DNA of 64,000 nucleotides from Sphingobacterium phlebotomi (GTDB lineage Bacteria > Bacteroidota > Bacteroidia > Sphingobacteriales > Sphingobacteriaceae): the NCBI RefSeq assembly GCF_008180195.1, contig NZ_VTAV01000009.1, positions 104,880 through 168,879 of the forward strand, read 5' to 3'. How positions within the stretch are numbered: the first letter of the stretch is position 1; each line of letters starts with the position of its first letter. Both the position numbers and the translations under genes were made by a program. Under the pieces are notes generated by a model. That model did no database searches. It saw only the letters and a list, made by a program, of their open reading frames with translations, and was not told where the DNA came from. Of this stretch, positions 43,420-52,678 are shown piece by piece.

Positions 43420-44784
43420 CTAATTGACGTAAAAAGGAATTACCGCACTGGCTACTTTCTTGTTCGCATCATCCCGCACAAAAACAATCAATCGATACCC
43501 ACCTGTTTCCGCAGGAGCTTTAAAGGAAATCTCGGGTTGTGTATTGTCGGTAATGAGGCCAGAGATTCCATCAGGAAGACTACCATCCGCACTGGCGGTT
43601 CCCTCTTTCATAATCATCCAGTCATAGGTCAGTGGGTCCCCATCGGGGTCTGTAGCCACGACAGATGCAGTATTGTCCGAATTTTTCTCCACCTTAATGT
43701 TGTCTTCTGCTTTGCTCTCATTCATGACGATAGCATCCCTATCTTGTATCACAGGAGCTTTATTCGCGGGATACGTACCAGTCCAAACGTATTGCATCTC
43801 ATCCGCTGCAGGGAATGTATATCCCTTTTTATCATAAAGTCCATACCAGGTCAACACGGCCCCATGTCGTTGATATCCCCATACAAATACAAAAGAACCT
43901 ATACATCCATTGGGCTTATTTGAAATGATATGATCTTGATACGCAGCTCGATAAATCTCTGCCTTCTCCGTACTGGTTTGTTCCACCAATCCTCCCCATT
44001 CGAGTATTCGCGTAGGCTCTGGGTTCATCTGCCATGTCCCTCTCGGACCAAACTCTGTAACCATATAAGGTTTTTGCCAGCCCGCGGCCTGTATATTAGT
44101 AAGCAAATTGGGTAAAGAGGGTGCATACATATTTATAGATAGCATATCTATCTCGGGGGCCATGCTGGCGATATGTTGGATTTTAGTAACATCCGAGTTA
44201 GACAGCGCCACCGTAGTCGGGTGATTAGGGTCTACTTCTTTAATATATTTGGCAACATCGTTAACAGCCGTCCATAGTTTAAGATTGGTATAACTTGCCT
44301 CCGCTTCATTTCCGATAGACCAACATAATAAAGCAGGATGATCTTTAAACCTGTCAATCGCCTCTTTCATCTCCGCCAATTGTTGTGCTACTGCTGTCTC
44401 GTTGTCATAATCAAATCCATCTGTTTCTCGTCGCATATATAACCCAAAATTCACGTACAAACCTGCTTCTTGAGCTTCGTCCAATATTCTACGAGAGTCA
44501 TCACTGATTCCATACGTTCTGATGACGTTTCCTCCAAAATTTGCAACATCTCCGTAATAGTTATTTGTACATGCGCCATTTATATAAAATTCCTCATCGT
44601 CCACAAACATTTTCCATTCGCCATTCTCGTTGGATAAAGTAACTTTTGCGACTTCCTGCAAAGGCGTTTCTTCAAAAGAGGGCGTTGGTATAGGATAATC
44701 ATATCTGTCGTTACAACTAAACAACAGCAATATCCCTAATAAAGAAAGCGTTGCACGCTTCATATTTACAATTGAATACTTCAT
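43420..44784 (-). CDS. Lipoprotein glycosidase, GH2/GH5-like TIM barrel
   Basis: A 454-residue lipoprotein (GILLLFSCN lipobox). Residues 52-335 form a TIM barrel with clan GH-A catalytic sites: acid/base Glu160 in CWSIGNEAE and nucleophile Glu244 in MVTEFGPRG. VIRTYGISDDSRRILDEAQ and HPTTVALSN resemble the catalytic domain of GH2 enzymes, but the two N-terminal beta-sandwich domains of GH2 are missing. A C-terminal Ig/PKD-like domain (about 345-454, VVATDPDGDPLTYDWM) follows. It is the only recognisable glycosidase in the locus. The substrate is unknown. It starts 2 bp after the first FAD oxidoreductase gene. Confidence 0.85.
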   Translation of the reverse strand: MKYSIVNMKRATLSLLGILLLFSCNDRYDYPIPTPSFEETPLQEVAKVTLSNENGEWKMFVDDEEFYINGACTNNYYGDVANFGGNVIRTYGISDDSRRILDEAQEAGLYVNFGLYMRRETDGFDYDNETAVAQQLAEMKEAIDRFKDHPALLCWSIGNEAEASYTNLKLWTAVNDVAKYIKEVDPNHPTTVALSNSDVTKIQHIASMAPEIDMLSINMYAPSLPNLLTNIQAAGWQKPYMVTEFGPRGTWQMNPEPTRILEWGGLVEQTSTEKAEIYRAAYQDHIISNKPNGCIGSFVFVWGYQRHGAVLTWYGLYDKKGYTFPAADEMQYVWTGTYPANKAPVIQDRDAIVMNESKAEDNIKVEKNSDNTASVVATDPDGDPLTYDWMIMKEGTASADGSLPDGISGLITDNTQPEISFKAPAETGGYRLIVFVRDDANKKVASAVIPFYVN

Positions 44785-44786
44785 AA

Positions 44787-46451
44787 CTAATGAGGTTTAG
44801 TGTTACCAGGTTTAATAATTTGTTCCAAATCAAGTAATTTCCGCTCAAGATGTTCGTAGGAAATATCTTGAACGGATTGCCTCGCATCAATGGCTATAGA
44901 AGCCGCTACCGCAGCCGATTGGCCTAGCACCATGTAAACAGGTTCCATCCTTAGCGAACTAATAGCCACATGGGAAGCCGATAAACAAACTGGCACTAAC
45001 AAATTGCTGCACTCTTCTTTTTTGGGAGTCATGGAATAATAGCTGATAGAATAAGGTGTAATCGGCTGGAAAATAGTACCTTCATATCTTAGTTTTCCAT
45101 GTTCATCAACCACTTTAGACACAAAGTGACAATCCAGCGCATACGAACCAACACCTATGGGATGCGTTACCTCTTCCCTATTTTCTTTTGTCACATTCTT
45201 TTCGATCATCACATATTCACCAACCATTCTTCGTGCTTCGCGAACATAGATATGATGCGGAAAATTCCCGGTCTCCTCAAATTCATCTTTGGCTAGCCCC
45301 CAATCTTTCATCTCATCCCGAATATGTGTTGGTATACGTGGATCGTGCTCTAATAACCACAACATGCCCAGCGCATAATCTCTATGCAATTGTTCAATTT
45401 CTTTCCTTTTGATATAGTCCGCTTCTGCATAATCATAACTCGCGCCAAAAAAGTCTAAGTGATTCGTATCGGTTTTACGGTTTGGCATGGGTGTTAGCGT
45501 GATGATATTTTGCAGGTTCAATTCCGGGTTCAGACGGATTCTCCGAATCAAGACCTCATACCATAATGGATTATAATTTTCCGGCTTTTGTACTTTCACT
45601 CGATTGTTCGGATCATCGGTTAACGTCACGCGGTAGCAGTAAGCTTGCACTCTTTTGTCTGCTTGGCCTTGTTTAACAGGCACATCAATATCAATATAAG
45701 GCAACAACCCCGAACTTTTATCTCCTGCCACTATATACGGATCAATATCCGCTAGATCTGTTCCGTTTTTATGGTTCACCCGATATCCGTTAAATGTTTC
45801 GTTGTAAGTTTCATTTGATTCCCTGCCCACTATATAAGATACACCTGCTTTTGCCATTAAGTCACCTTCATATGAAGTATCGATAAAGATCGCAGCCCTA
45901 ACGGTTTTACCACTTTCCAGCATGATTTCAGTTATTTCTCTTCCCTTTTTTTTAACACCTTTTTTCAAGTCTAACCGCTCATTTGTCCAGAGCTGTACAC
46001 CTGCCTCTTCAAGCATGTCGAGCATAATCCGTTCCGCCACTTTGGATTCATATACCCATTGCATTCTCCGGTCGTCATTCTTGCCTCGATAGGTTCTTTT
46101 GATGGCTCTAACAAAAAAGTCGTCCCGGTTTTCGTTTTTCCACACATCAGGCTTGAGGTAATAATCATATACGCGCTGATAAAATTCCCGGGTAAGCCCG
46201 CCCACCATATCATTCCGATTCATATCTGTCGCCGTAAGGCCAGATGTAGCCAAACCACCTACGTGTTCATTTTTAGAAATCAGCACCACATTTTTCCCCA
46301 TACGTGCTGCTTGGACAGCTGCAATAACACCCGAAGCGGATTCGCCGTATACACATATATCAAAAGTGGTTTCTTCGTTATTCGCAAATACATTAAGGTT
46401 ATATATCGTCGTTACCCCCAAAAGGATAAATAGTTTTATTAGTTTCTTCAT
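44787..46451 (-). CDS. Sec-exported FAD-dependent oxidoreductase
   Basis: Periplasmic flavoprotein of 554 residues from the ATG at 46451 (MKKLIKLFILLGVTTIYN signal); an in-frame ATG at 46475 is possible. The dinucleotide fold is FDICVYGESASGVIAAVQAA, with GGLATSGLTATDMNRND and DTSYEGDLMAKAGVSYIVGR matching the paralogue at 40198-42195. The conserved C-terminal block LLVPVCLSASHVAISSLRMEPVYMVLGQSAA, cut here at residues about 490-520, is shared by both. It lacks the extra C-terminal domain. It lies 53 bp after susD and 2 bp before the glycosidase gene. Confidence 0.88.
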   Translation of the reverse strand: MKKLIKLFILLGVTTIYNLNVFANNEETTFDICVYGESASGVIAAVQAARMGKNVVLISKNEHVGGLATSGLTATDMNRNDMVGGLTREFYQRVYDYYLKPDVWKNENRDDFFVRAIKRTYRGKNDDRRMQWVYESKVAERIMLDMLEEAGVQLWTNERLDLKKGVKKKGREITEIMLESGKTVRAAIFIDTSYEGDLMAKAGVSYIVGRESNETYNETFNGYRVNHKNGTDLADIDPYIVAGDKSSGLLPYIDIDVPVKQGQADKRVQAYCYRVTLTDDPNNRVKVQKPENYNPLWYEVLIRRIRLNPELNLQNIITLTPMPNRKTDTNHLDFFGASYDYAEADYIKRKEIEQLHRDYALGMLWLLEHDPRIPTHIRDEMKDWGLAKDEFEETGNFPHHIYVREARRMVGEYVMIEKNVTKENREEVTHPIGVGSYALDCHFVSKVVDEHGKLRYEGTIFQPITPYSISYYSMTPKKEECSNLLVPVCLSASHVAISSLRMEPVYMVLGQSAAVAASIAIDARQSVQDISYEHLERKLLDLEQIIKPGNTKPH

Positions 46452-46504
46452 GGTTCTATTTAATTTATTTTTCACTACTATTCAATTTTCTCTGTCGTTG
46501 ACAA

Positions 46505-48091
46505 CTAATCATACCCAGGATTCTGCGGAAAGTTTTCCGCACCCATATTGATGATTTCCGTTTCGGGGATTGGCCATCGTATAAAATGTGGATTGGCAGG
46601 CAGACTCGTTCTCCCGCCGAGAGAACTGGCTATCTCTGGATCTCCAGCATAATTTGTCACCTGTTGAATCAGTACCCCTAATCTCTTTAAGAAATACCAT
46701 CTTTCACTATGTCCTTCAAATGCCAATTCACGAGCTTGTTCATCCATAATATCTTTGATCGTCAATGTTCCTGTAAATTCCTCATTTCCCGCTCTTTGCC
46801 AAGTTTTGTTAAAATATCGTTTCGCTAACGTCTGATCTCCGGTCATCAAGGCAGCTTCCGCTCCAATTATGTAAGTTTCAGCTAATCGGTATAAGATAAA
46901 ATCTTTGTAGCTTCTGGTTTCGGCAGGATTATTACGCGACCATATATCGCCGAGCTTAGTGCTACCAGGATAAACCAGCCTATTTTTGACACCGTTTTTA
47001 TACAAAGGAAAATACGCGCCCGGCTGTACAGTTACCGAACCATAAGCGATTGGTTGATCCGTTGTATTTTGATATTGGTGTATGTAATAGGAATGGTATC
47101 TATTATCTTTACGTTGATCATATAAAGAAAATAGATAAGGGCTTGGTAGACAACGTCCATACGTATAGCCCCAATTCTCATAACTACAGGCATATTCTGC
47201 TGTTCCGCCGATTTCTTGTCGATAGGACGCTATGAAATAAGCCCCAAAATAATTGCCCAAAGGTGTACCCGTAGATAAATTTCCACCTGGATTTCTACTC
47301 CACTGTTGCACCATTAATGCCTCTTTATGATTTAGATCCGCTCCGCGGAAGACAGCATCCAAATCGACTAATTCATAATATCCCGATCGATCGATCTCAT
47401 CCACCTGATCCAATGCTTCATCCCAGTCTTTTATCCATAACGCCGCCATTGCTTTGATATGTCGCGCAGTCGCTTGGTTGAATCTCCCCGTCTCTGTGGA
47501 TTGCCATGGTAGATTTACAATAGCGTAGTCCAGATCCTGGTATAACAAATCAAATACTTCTGCAGAACTCGCCGCTCTATATGTTTTCGATTCATCAACA
47601 TTTTGCCAAGTTGTCGGTGTCGTGTTTAACCATATTCTATCATATGTTCGATATAAGATAAAATATGCATGCGCCCGAAAGCATTTTGCCTCTGCGATGG
47701 TGGCACGTAAGGCATCCGTATCCGGAAGTTGCTCACCCGCGTATATAATTTCGTTTGCCTTTCCAATAATGTTATACATCGTTTGCCACATAAACGCCAC
47801 TTGCGAAGAAGATGAACGCAAATTATTAGGGTCATAAACACCAAAATAATTTCCTGTTCCTCCGTTGGTCACAGCCAAATCCGTCGCTCTCTCTAAGGCC
47901 AATACCGCCGCATCGTCTGTTCCATAATTACGCAACAAAGTATATAGGGCGTTCACGGCAAGTTTTAAGCCGCCTTCCGTGCTATAAATATAATCAGCAG
48001 AATACCTGGTTCTATTTTCTTCTTCTAGCCATTTCGTGCATGATGTAAAAACCAGCATGAACGATAGCATGTAAAATATGTTTCTTTTCAT
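46505..48091 (-). CDS. RagB/SusD-family nutrient-binding lipoprotein
   Basis: Outer-membrane surface lipoprotein of 528 residues that lids its SusC partner and captures the glycan. Lipobox MLVFTSCTKWLEE with Cys at about 17. The N-terminal SusD-like domain has NALYTLLRNYGTDDAAVLAL and AEAKCFRAHAYFILYRTYD (TPR-like helices); the C-terminal domain ends with ELAFEGHSERWYFLKRLG and FIRWPIPETEIINM...PQNPGYD, the usual family close. It lies 10 bp downstream of susC. Confidence 0.95.
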   Translation of the reverse strand: MKRNIFYMLSFMLVFTSCTKWLEEENRTRYSADYIYSTEGGLKLAVNALYTLLRNYGTDDAAVLALERATDLAVTNGGTGNYFGVYDPNNLRSSSSQVAFMWQTMYNIIGKANEIIYAGEQLPDTDALRATIAEAKCFRAHAYFILYRTYDRIWLNTTPTTWQNVDESKTYRAASSAEVFDLLYQDLDYAIVNLPWQSTETGRFNQATARHIKAMAALWIKDWDEALDQVDEIDRSGYYELVDLDAVFRGADLNHKEALMVQQWSRNPGGNLSTGTPLGNYFGAYFIASYRQEIGGTAEYACSYENWGYTYGRCLPSPYLFSLYDQRKDNRYHSYYIHQYQNTTDQPIAYGSVTVQPGAYFPLYKNGVKNRLVYPGSTKLGDIWSRNNPAETRSYKDFILYRLAETYIIGAEAALMTGDQTLAKRYFNKTWQRAGNEEFTGTLTIKDIMDEQARELAFEGHSERWYFLKRLGVLIQQVTNYAGDPEIASSLGGRTSLPANPHFIRWPIPETEIINMGAENFPQNPGYD

Positions 48092-48101
48092 CTTCCTTAT
48101 G

Positions 48102-51100
48102 TTAGAATGAGAAATTTAGTCCGAATAGCCATGTTCTGGGCTCAGGATATGCACCCGGGTTTTGTTCTGGTCCATACCCCTGCACGTCCGTCCATGTCCA
48201 TATATTACTGATGGTGGAGAATAACCGTAAGTTTTCTATACCCATCTTTTTCACCGCATTATCGGGGAGCGTATACCCTAGGGAGATATTTCTCAATCTC
48301 AAATAATCGGCCTTTTCATAAGCCAATGAGCTCATGAAAGCAGGTGGTTGTATGAAATTCGGAGCAGGTGTTTCATTTGATGGATTATTAGCCGTCCAAT
48401 AATTTCTGCGTAGCCCATTTCTTTTTCCAGTCAAATCACCACCATTTTCGAAAGTTGCTAGGTAAGAATTATAAAAATATCCTCCTGTGAGATAATAAAT
48501 GTCCATAGAAAGATTGAAATTTTTATAGTCAAAGCTCGTAATAAAAGAAGTGATAAATTTCGGATCGCGTTGAATGATCACTCTATCATCTACGGAAACA
48601 GTATTATCTCCGTTTATATCACTAACACGAATACTACCCGGTGTAGCAGCCGGCATGTGAGAAGTAGCAATTTCATCATCCAATTGCCAGATACCATCAA
48701 ACTGATAATCATAATATACGTTCATGGATTCTCCGATAAACCAGTTGTTGTTCAAATCATTCTCTGGGTTTCCTTCCGCATCACGTCTACCATCTATTTT
48801 TTTGATTTCATTTCTGTTCAACGTAAAATTCACTCCGACATTCCAGGTGAAATCCTGCTTTTCAATAGCAATGGCATTCAGCCCTAACTCGACCCCTCTA
48901 TTTTGTACCTGTCCCAGATTAACCAATTGACTAGCATAACCGGAAGTTGTCGGTAATGAGCGTTGCACTAAGAGATCGGTTGTTTGCGTATCATATAGCT
49001 CCAAGGCACCGCTAAGCCGATTATTGAAAAAACCAAAATCTAAGCCGATGTTTGTCGAAGCCGAAGTCTCCCATCGAAGATTGGGGTTCGTCAATTCGGC
49101 ATTGGGCAAGTAACCAATCGCCGCCTGCTCGCCAAATTCCGTTAGATACCTAGTCGCCAAACCTAATGTGGTGTAAGGGCTAATAGCTTGGTTTCCCACT
49201 AAACCATAGCTTAACCGGAGTTTCAAATCAGAAACAAAATTTACATTTTTTAGAAATTCCTCTTGCTTTATCCGCCAAGCAAAAGCTGCAGAAGGGAAAT
49301 AGCCATATTTATTATTTACACCAAAAACAGAGGAACCATCGACCCTCATGGCTACATTAAACAAATACCGGCTGTCGTAATTGTAGCGTACGCGCAACAA
49401 ATATGAAAGTAATTTTCGGTCCGAAAATTCGTATACGGGCGTTGCATAGCTTTCTGCAGAAGCAAGTGCATGATAAGAGAGATCATCGTTAGGGAAACCG
49501 AATCCGGTATTCGAGATTCGTTTCCATTGAATGCCATTCAAACTCGCCATGGCCGTTCCATCAATATGATGCAACCCCATATCTTTCGTATAATTTAGAA
49601 TATTTTCTACCAAATAATCTGTATAGGTGCTTTCAGCTAGGGTAGCTCTACCGTTATTATTCCGACCGGTAAAATGGCTAATCCCTAAGTAGGAATTCTC
49701 CTGTACTTTTCTCGTATTCAAACTGGTATTCAAACGATAGGACAAATCTTTTACTATTTTCCAATCACCAAAAAAATTAAAGTTTAACCGATCGGTGATA
49801 TGCAAATTTTCTGCATTCTGGTTATTCCATAGGGGATTATAATGAGACTCTCCAGCTTCCGTTACATCTTCCCGTAACGAGCCATCGTCTTTATACACTT
49901 CTGCCAGGGGCGGCATGGTAATAAAAGAACTGAATGTACCATCTGCAATGGTACGATACGATTTAGTATAGGCGATGTTCGAACCCAACGTAATTTTGTC
50001 TGATAAAGTTTGATCAATATTCAATCTTCCCGTGAAACGTTTAAAGTCTGAAGAAGGTACAATCCCGTCTTGGTAAAAATGCCCTAAAGAAAGTGCATAT
50101 TTGGTCTTTTCACTCCCCGACTGGATTAGTACATCATTTTTATTTTGCCAGGAGGGACTGAGCATCACATCTTCCCAGTCTACATAATTTTTGGAATGGT
50201 AAACATCCCGCATTATACCTCTGAAAACTTCTTCTTCATTATAATACCCATACGCATTATAGAAAGCCTCTTTACGATAAGCTGCCCATTGTTCTCCATC
50301 GTAAAACTCAAAGTTTCTATATAAGTTTTGTACACCACCGTAGGAATTAACATTCACCGTCGTTTTCCCTACTATCCCTCTTTTGGTCGTGACGAGAATA
50401 ACGCCATTTGCGGCACGAGCACCATAAATTGATTGCGCAGAAGCATCTTTGAGGATTTCAATAGATTCTATTTCATTAGCATTGATGTCGTCAATACTTG
50501 CTGTCGGAACACCATCAACAACATAGAGCGGATCATTACCTGCCGAAAGCGATCTTCTACCCCTAATCAAGATATTGGATGTTCCACCCGGAGCAGCACT
50601 TCCCATCGTCACCTGCACGCCAGGGGCAGCTCCACGCAACATTTCGCTAATACTTGTCGTTGGCATTTTGTTGATTTGCTCCGACGAAACCGACGAAATA
50701 GAACCAGTAATATCGCTTCTTCGCTGTACGCCATAGCCCACCACAACCACCTCATCTAGCCCTTGTTCTGAACTAGCCATACGTACTGCGTAACTGGTCT
50801 GTCCTGTCAAGCTAATCTGAGATTGGCTGTAACCAAGCAAACTAAAATGAAGTTGATTATCGTTAGCTGCTACAGCAATATTAAAATCACCATTGTTGTC
50901 TGTAATAGCCTGTTGTGAATTTGTATTGGTTCTTACCGTTACGTTTCCCAATGGCTGTCCATTCTCATCTACTACCCGCCCGCTAACGGAACGTTGCGGT
51001 AAAGCCTGTTGCTGTTTATTCCCTGTTATTTTTCGGATGACGACCGTATTATCTTTCACCGAATACGTAACATCCATCCCCGAAAGCAAGAAGTTGATAA

Positions 51101-51377
51101 CAGCTTCCGTCGATTTGTCGATAAACTTTCCGGACACTTTTTTGTTCTCATCCAAGTCTTTAGGCGAGTACACAAATTTCAATCCGGCTAAACTGTTTAG
51201 CTCCTTAAAAGCATCTTTGATCGCCGTATTTTTAAAATCAACAGTAACCAGTTGACGTAAAGCTTGTCCAAATCCGAACAACGGCGATATCATTATTAAG
51301 TTTGTGACAATAATTAGGTATAATAATCTCCCTTTACACCTTTTTAGTGTATTAATTCTCGTTAGTAATTTATACAT
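48102..51377 (-). CDS. SusC/RagA TonB-dependent receptor with STN signalling domain
   Basis: Outer-membrane glycan importer of 1091 residues. After the signal comes an STN (secretin/TonB N-terminal) domain at about 45-115 (FKNTAIKDAFKELNSLAGLK), a carboxypeptidase-regulatory-like domain at 128-205 (VSGRVVDENGQPLGNVTV), the plug with VVVGYGVQRRSDITGSIS and NDPLYVVDGVP, and a 22-strand barrel ending TWLFGLNFSF. The STN domain marks a transducer-type SusC that contacts the FecR anti-sigma factor encoded upstream. It begins 104 bp after fecR. Confidence 0.95.
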   Translation of the reverse strand: MYKLLTRINTLKRCKGRLLYLIIVTNLIMISPLFGFGQALRQLVTVDFKNTAIKDAFKELNSLAGLKFVYSPKDLDENKKVSGKFIDKSTEAVINFLLSGMDVTYSVKDNTVVIRKITGNKQQQALPQRSVSGRVVDENGQPLGNVTVRTNTNSQQAITDNNGDFNIAVAANDNQLHFSLLGYSQSQISLTGQTSYAVRMASSEQGLDEVVVVGYGVQRRSDITGSISSVSSEQINKMPTTSISEMLRGAAPGVQVTMGSAAPGGTSNILIRGRRSLSAGNDPLYVVDGVPTASIDDINANEIESIEILKDASAQSIYGARAANGVILVTTKRGIVGKTTVNVNSYGGVQNLYRNFEFYDGEQWAAYRKEAFYNAYGYYNEEEVFRGIMRDVYHSKNYVDWEDVMLSPSWQNKNDVLIQSGSEKTKYALSLGHFYQDGIVPSSDFKRFTGRLNIDQTLSDKITLGSNIAYTKSYRTIADGTFSSFITMPPLAEVYKDDGSLREDVTEAGESHYNPLWNNQNAENLHITDRLNFNFFGDWKIVKDLSYRLNTSLNTRKVQENSYLGISHFTGRNNNGRATLAESTYTDYLVENILNYTKDMGLHHIDGTAMASLNGIQWKRISNTGFGFPNDDLSYHALASAESYATPVYEFSDRKLLSYLLRVRYNYDSRYLFNVAMRVDGSSVFGVNNKYGYFPSAAFAWRIKQEEFLKNVNFVSDLKLRLSYGLVGNQAISPYTTLGLATRYLTEFGEQAAIGYLPNAELTNPNLRWETSASTNIGLDFGFFNNRLSGALELYDTQTTDLLVQRSLPTTSGYASQLVNLGQVQNRGVELGLNAIAIEKQDFTWNVGVNFTLNRNEIKKIDGRRDAEGNPENDLNNNWFIGESMNVYYDYQFDGIWQLDDEIATSHMPAATPGSIRVSDINGDNTVSVDDRVIIQRDPKFITSFITSFDYKNFNLSMDIYYLTGGYFYNSYLATFENGGDLTGKRNGLRRNYWTANNPSNETPAPNFIQPPAFMSSLAYEKADYLRLRNISLGYTLPDNAVKKMGIENLRLFSTISNIWTWTDVQGYGPEQNPGAYPEPRTWLFGLNFSF

Positions 51378-51434
51378 TTGAATGTTGATTTAAACATGAT
51401 CAATACATGGGGGCGCCAAAAAAGCGTCCTCTTC

Positions 51435-51466
51435 ATTAGGGGTGTTCGCCGCACCTCTAATTTTTT
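51435..51466 (+). terminator. Hairpin in the fecR-susC gap, terminator-like on the plus strand
   Basis: attaggggtg and cacctctaat form a 10-bp stem with one mismatch around a 7-nt loop, followed on the plus strand by six T residues. Both neighbours are on the minus strand, where the same structure would lie in the susC leader without a U-run. It could stop antisense transcription or act as a leader hairpin. Confidence 0.45.
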
Positions 51467-51481
51467 ATCTTCCCTCTAGGT

Positions 51482-52627
51482 TTATTCATTCGTCGTTACA
51501 TACATCACTCCTTTCTTTTCTACGAACGTTATATTATTCGTCATTTCTATTATCTGCAATACGTCCGTCAACTGCTCATACCGAGTTATCATACCGGTAA
51601 TGGGCAAGTTTCGTACAGCCGGGCTTACTTGAATAGGCTGCTCGTACCATTGTGCGAGTTCTTTCATGACGTCCGCGACCCGCTCGCCTTCAAAATGAAA
51701 GAGCCCCTTCCGCCAAGCGCGAACCTTATTGTTCTCATCCGCGGATGCCACGAGTATGCGGTTATTGTCCGTGCTTAAAAATGCTTTTTGATTAGGCGCG
51801 AGTACCACGGAAGTCTTATATACATTATGCTCCAGTTTTATTTTCCCTTCCAGCAGAACCACACTTTCTTCACCAGCCTCTTGTGTATTCACACTAAACT
51901 GTGTTCCTAACACCTCCACCGTCTGTAAAGGTGTTTTGACAAAGAAGGGCAATGGTTTCCCATCCTGTATACGTTTCGAAACATCTAAACTGACTTCACC
52001 TGATACATGTACAACACGTTCTGTCTTGTTGAAGCTAGGCATAAATTCGATAGAAGAATGCGCATTCAACCAAACCTGGCTTCCGTCATCTAACAAAAAT
52101 GTAAAGACTTTTTTGGTGGGGTTTGTAATTTTCCGTGGCGCATTATCTGTCATTTCTTCCGTTAATGAAGACAACAAAAACACCTTTTGATCATCGATTA
52201 CACGATAGGTAGAACTATCTTTCACTTCTTCATCCAGGTCGTATGATTTTTCTGCACCAATAGACAAAATCGGATTTTCTTTTGTTACGTGGACAGCTTG
52301 CAAACTCTCGGAAGTACCATCCGATACGCTCATACGAAAAATGATAAAAGCTGCCGTACAGACAAGCAACAAACAAGCGGCAAGTCGGATGTATGGGTTA
52401 TGACCAAGCTTTATAACCTTGTTTTTTGAAGATATCTGGTTATCGATGGTCTGTTTAATTTCTTGCTCCAGACGGTCAAAATTGATATATGCACCTTCCT
52501 TTTGCTGACCAATCTGTTGGTAGAAACGCTCTACGAAACGTTCTTCTTCAGCCGATGCCTCGCCTTTGACATATCTTTTAAAGATAGTCGAAAGTTTATT
52601 TTTGATCCTATTGGAATTTCTAGACAT
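51482..52627 (-). CDS. FecR-family anti-sigma factor
   Basis: Inner-membrane anti-sigma regulator of 381 residues. The cytoplasmic N-terminal part (about 1-75, KGEASAEEERFVERFYQQI) binds the sigma factor, one TM spans about 78-96 (LAACLLLVCTAAFIIF), then the periplasmic FecR domain (VWLNAHSSIEFMPSFNKTER, VHVSGEVSLDVSK) and the DUF4974 domain (GERVADVMKELAQWYEQPI). It receives the signal from the STN domain of SusC and releases the sigma factor. It lies 51 bp downstream of that sigma gene. Confidence 0.93.
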   Translation of the reverse strand: MSRNSNRIKNKLSTIFKRYVKGEASAEEERFVERFYQQIGQQKEGAYINFDRLEQEIKQTIDNQISSKNKVIKLGHNPYIRLAACLLLVCTAAFIIFRMSVSDGTSESLQAVHVTKENPILSIGAEKSYDLDEEVKDSSTYRVIDDQKVFLLSSLTEEMTDNAPRKITNPTKKVFTFLLDDGSQVWLNAHSSIEFMPSFNKTERVVHVSGEVSLDVSKRIQDGKPLPFFVKTPLQTVEVLGTQFSVNTQEAGEESVVLLEGKIKLEHNVYKTSVVLAPNQKAFLSTDNNRILVASADENNKVRAWRKGLFHFEGERVADVMKELAQWYEQPIQVSPAVRNLPITGMITRYEQLTDVLQIIEMTNNITFVEKKGVMYVTTNE

Positions 52628-52678
52628 ACAAGAAATGGTTTACAATCGTTGCTTTCTTATATGTCGTAGAAAGGGGTG

